Positions 6,453 through 6,629 of a stretch of DNA of 6,629 nucleotides are shown here, piece by piece. The position numbers and the translations under genes are program-made. The notes beneath the pieces were generated by a model. It saw nothing but the letters and a program-made list of their open reading frames with translations. It was not told the DNA's origin and made no database searches. Within the stretch, counting starts at the first letter, position 1. Each line of letters begins with the position of its first letter. The stretch spans positions 1 through 6,629 of the forward strand of contig WQXW01000099.1 in the NCBI GenBank assembly GCA_009781575.1. The letters are read 5' to 3'. The DNA comes from Solirubrobacterales bacterium. GTDB lineage: Bacteria > Actinomycetota > Thermoleophilia > Solirubrobacterales > Solirubrobacteraceae.

Positions 6453-6629
6453 AACTGCGCCGCAGGCCGGCGCTCACCACGGCGAGCAGGGCGGCGCCGC
6501 GCTCGGAGTTGTTCTCGAAATGGTGGGGCAGGTCGGCGTCGAAGGTCACGCAATCGCCCTCCCGGAGCGCGTGGCGCGCGCCGTCGCACACCAGCACCAC
6601 CCGGCCGCGCTCGATCAGCGCGGTCTCGC
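6451..6629 (-). CDS. C-terminal cupin domain of a probable XRE-family transcriptional regulator, 5' end outside the window
   Basis: Only the last 58 codons and the stop (TAG) are present. The visible peptide contains ETALIERGRVVLVCDGAR, then LREGDCVTFDADLPHHFENN, then RGAALLAVVSAGLRRS at the end. The pattern of a beta-strand after ERG, the turn GD-x-V-x-F-D-A, and PHHFEN is that of a cupin_2 fold. It closely resembles the sensor half of regulators that have an N-terminal XRE helix-turn-helix followed by a cupin. The helix-turn-helix itself would lie beyond the right edge, so the regulator call rests on resemblance of the tail. A free-standing cupin protein is the alternative. It lies on the same strand as leuC with a 15-base gap, and its stop codon overlaps the leuC ribosome site, so it is probably in the same transcript and a candidate regulator of it. 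Confidence 0.72.
   Translation of the reverse strand, partial: ETALIERGRVVLVCDGARHALREGDCVTFDADLPHHFENNSERGAALLAVVSAGLRRS

Overview
This window is very GC-rich and carries a single run of genes, all on the minus strand. Transcription runs from the right edge to the left edge. It is a branched-chain amino acid operon with almost no intergenic DNA. In transcription order the genes are: the end of a cupin-domain (probably XRE-type) regulator, leuC, leuD, leuB, ilvE, cimA, and the first 242 codons of a DegT/DnrJ/EryC1-type aminotransferase. The longest gap between genes is 17 bases, so there is no gene-free stretch to describe. I see no RNA gene, mobile element, CRISPR array or convincing terminator.

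The set forms a pathway. CimA joins pyruvate and acetyl-CoA to (R)-citramalate. LeuCD isomerises it, and LeuB oxidatively decarboxylates the product to 2-oxobutyrate, the precursor of isoleucine. IlvE carries out the final transamination of isoleucine, valine and leucine. This is the threonine-independent route to isoleucine. LeuCD and LeuB normally also serve leucine synthesis, but no leuA lies in the window. The regulator just upstream may control the operon, and the sugar-type aminotransferase at the end is an unexpected passenger.

Translation looks organised into two blocks. leuC and ilvE have clear Shine-Dalgarno sequences. leuD, leuB, cimA and the last aminotransferase have none that is convincing, and they overlap or nearly abut the gene before them.

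The GC content, the GTG starts and the style of the proteins suggest a high-GC actinobacterium, perhaps of the Thermoleophilia/Solirubrobacterales type. That placement is inference and was not tested.

The less ordinary points are: a CimA whose conserved Gln in the N-terminal signature is replaced within a run of glycines; an in-frame 18-bp triplication that inserts extra residues in a LeuB loop; a separate 18-bp triplication forming a C-terminal tail on IlvE; and the coupling of a nucleotide-sugar-type aminotransferase to this operon.
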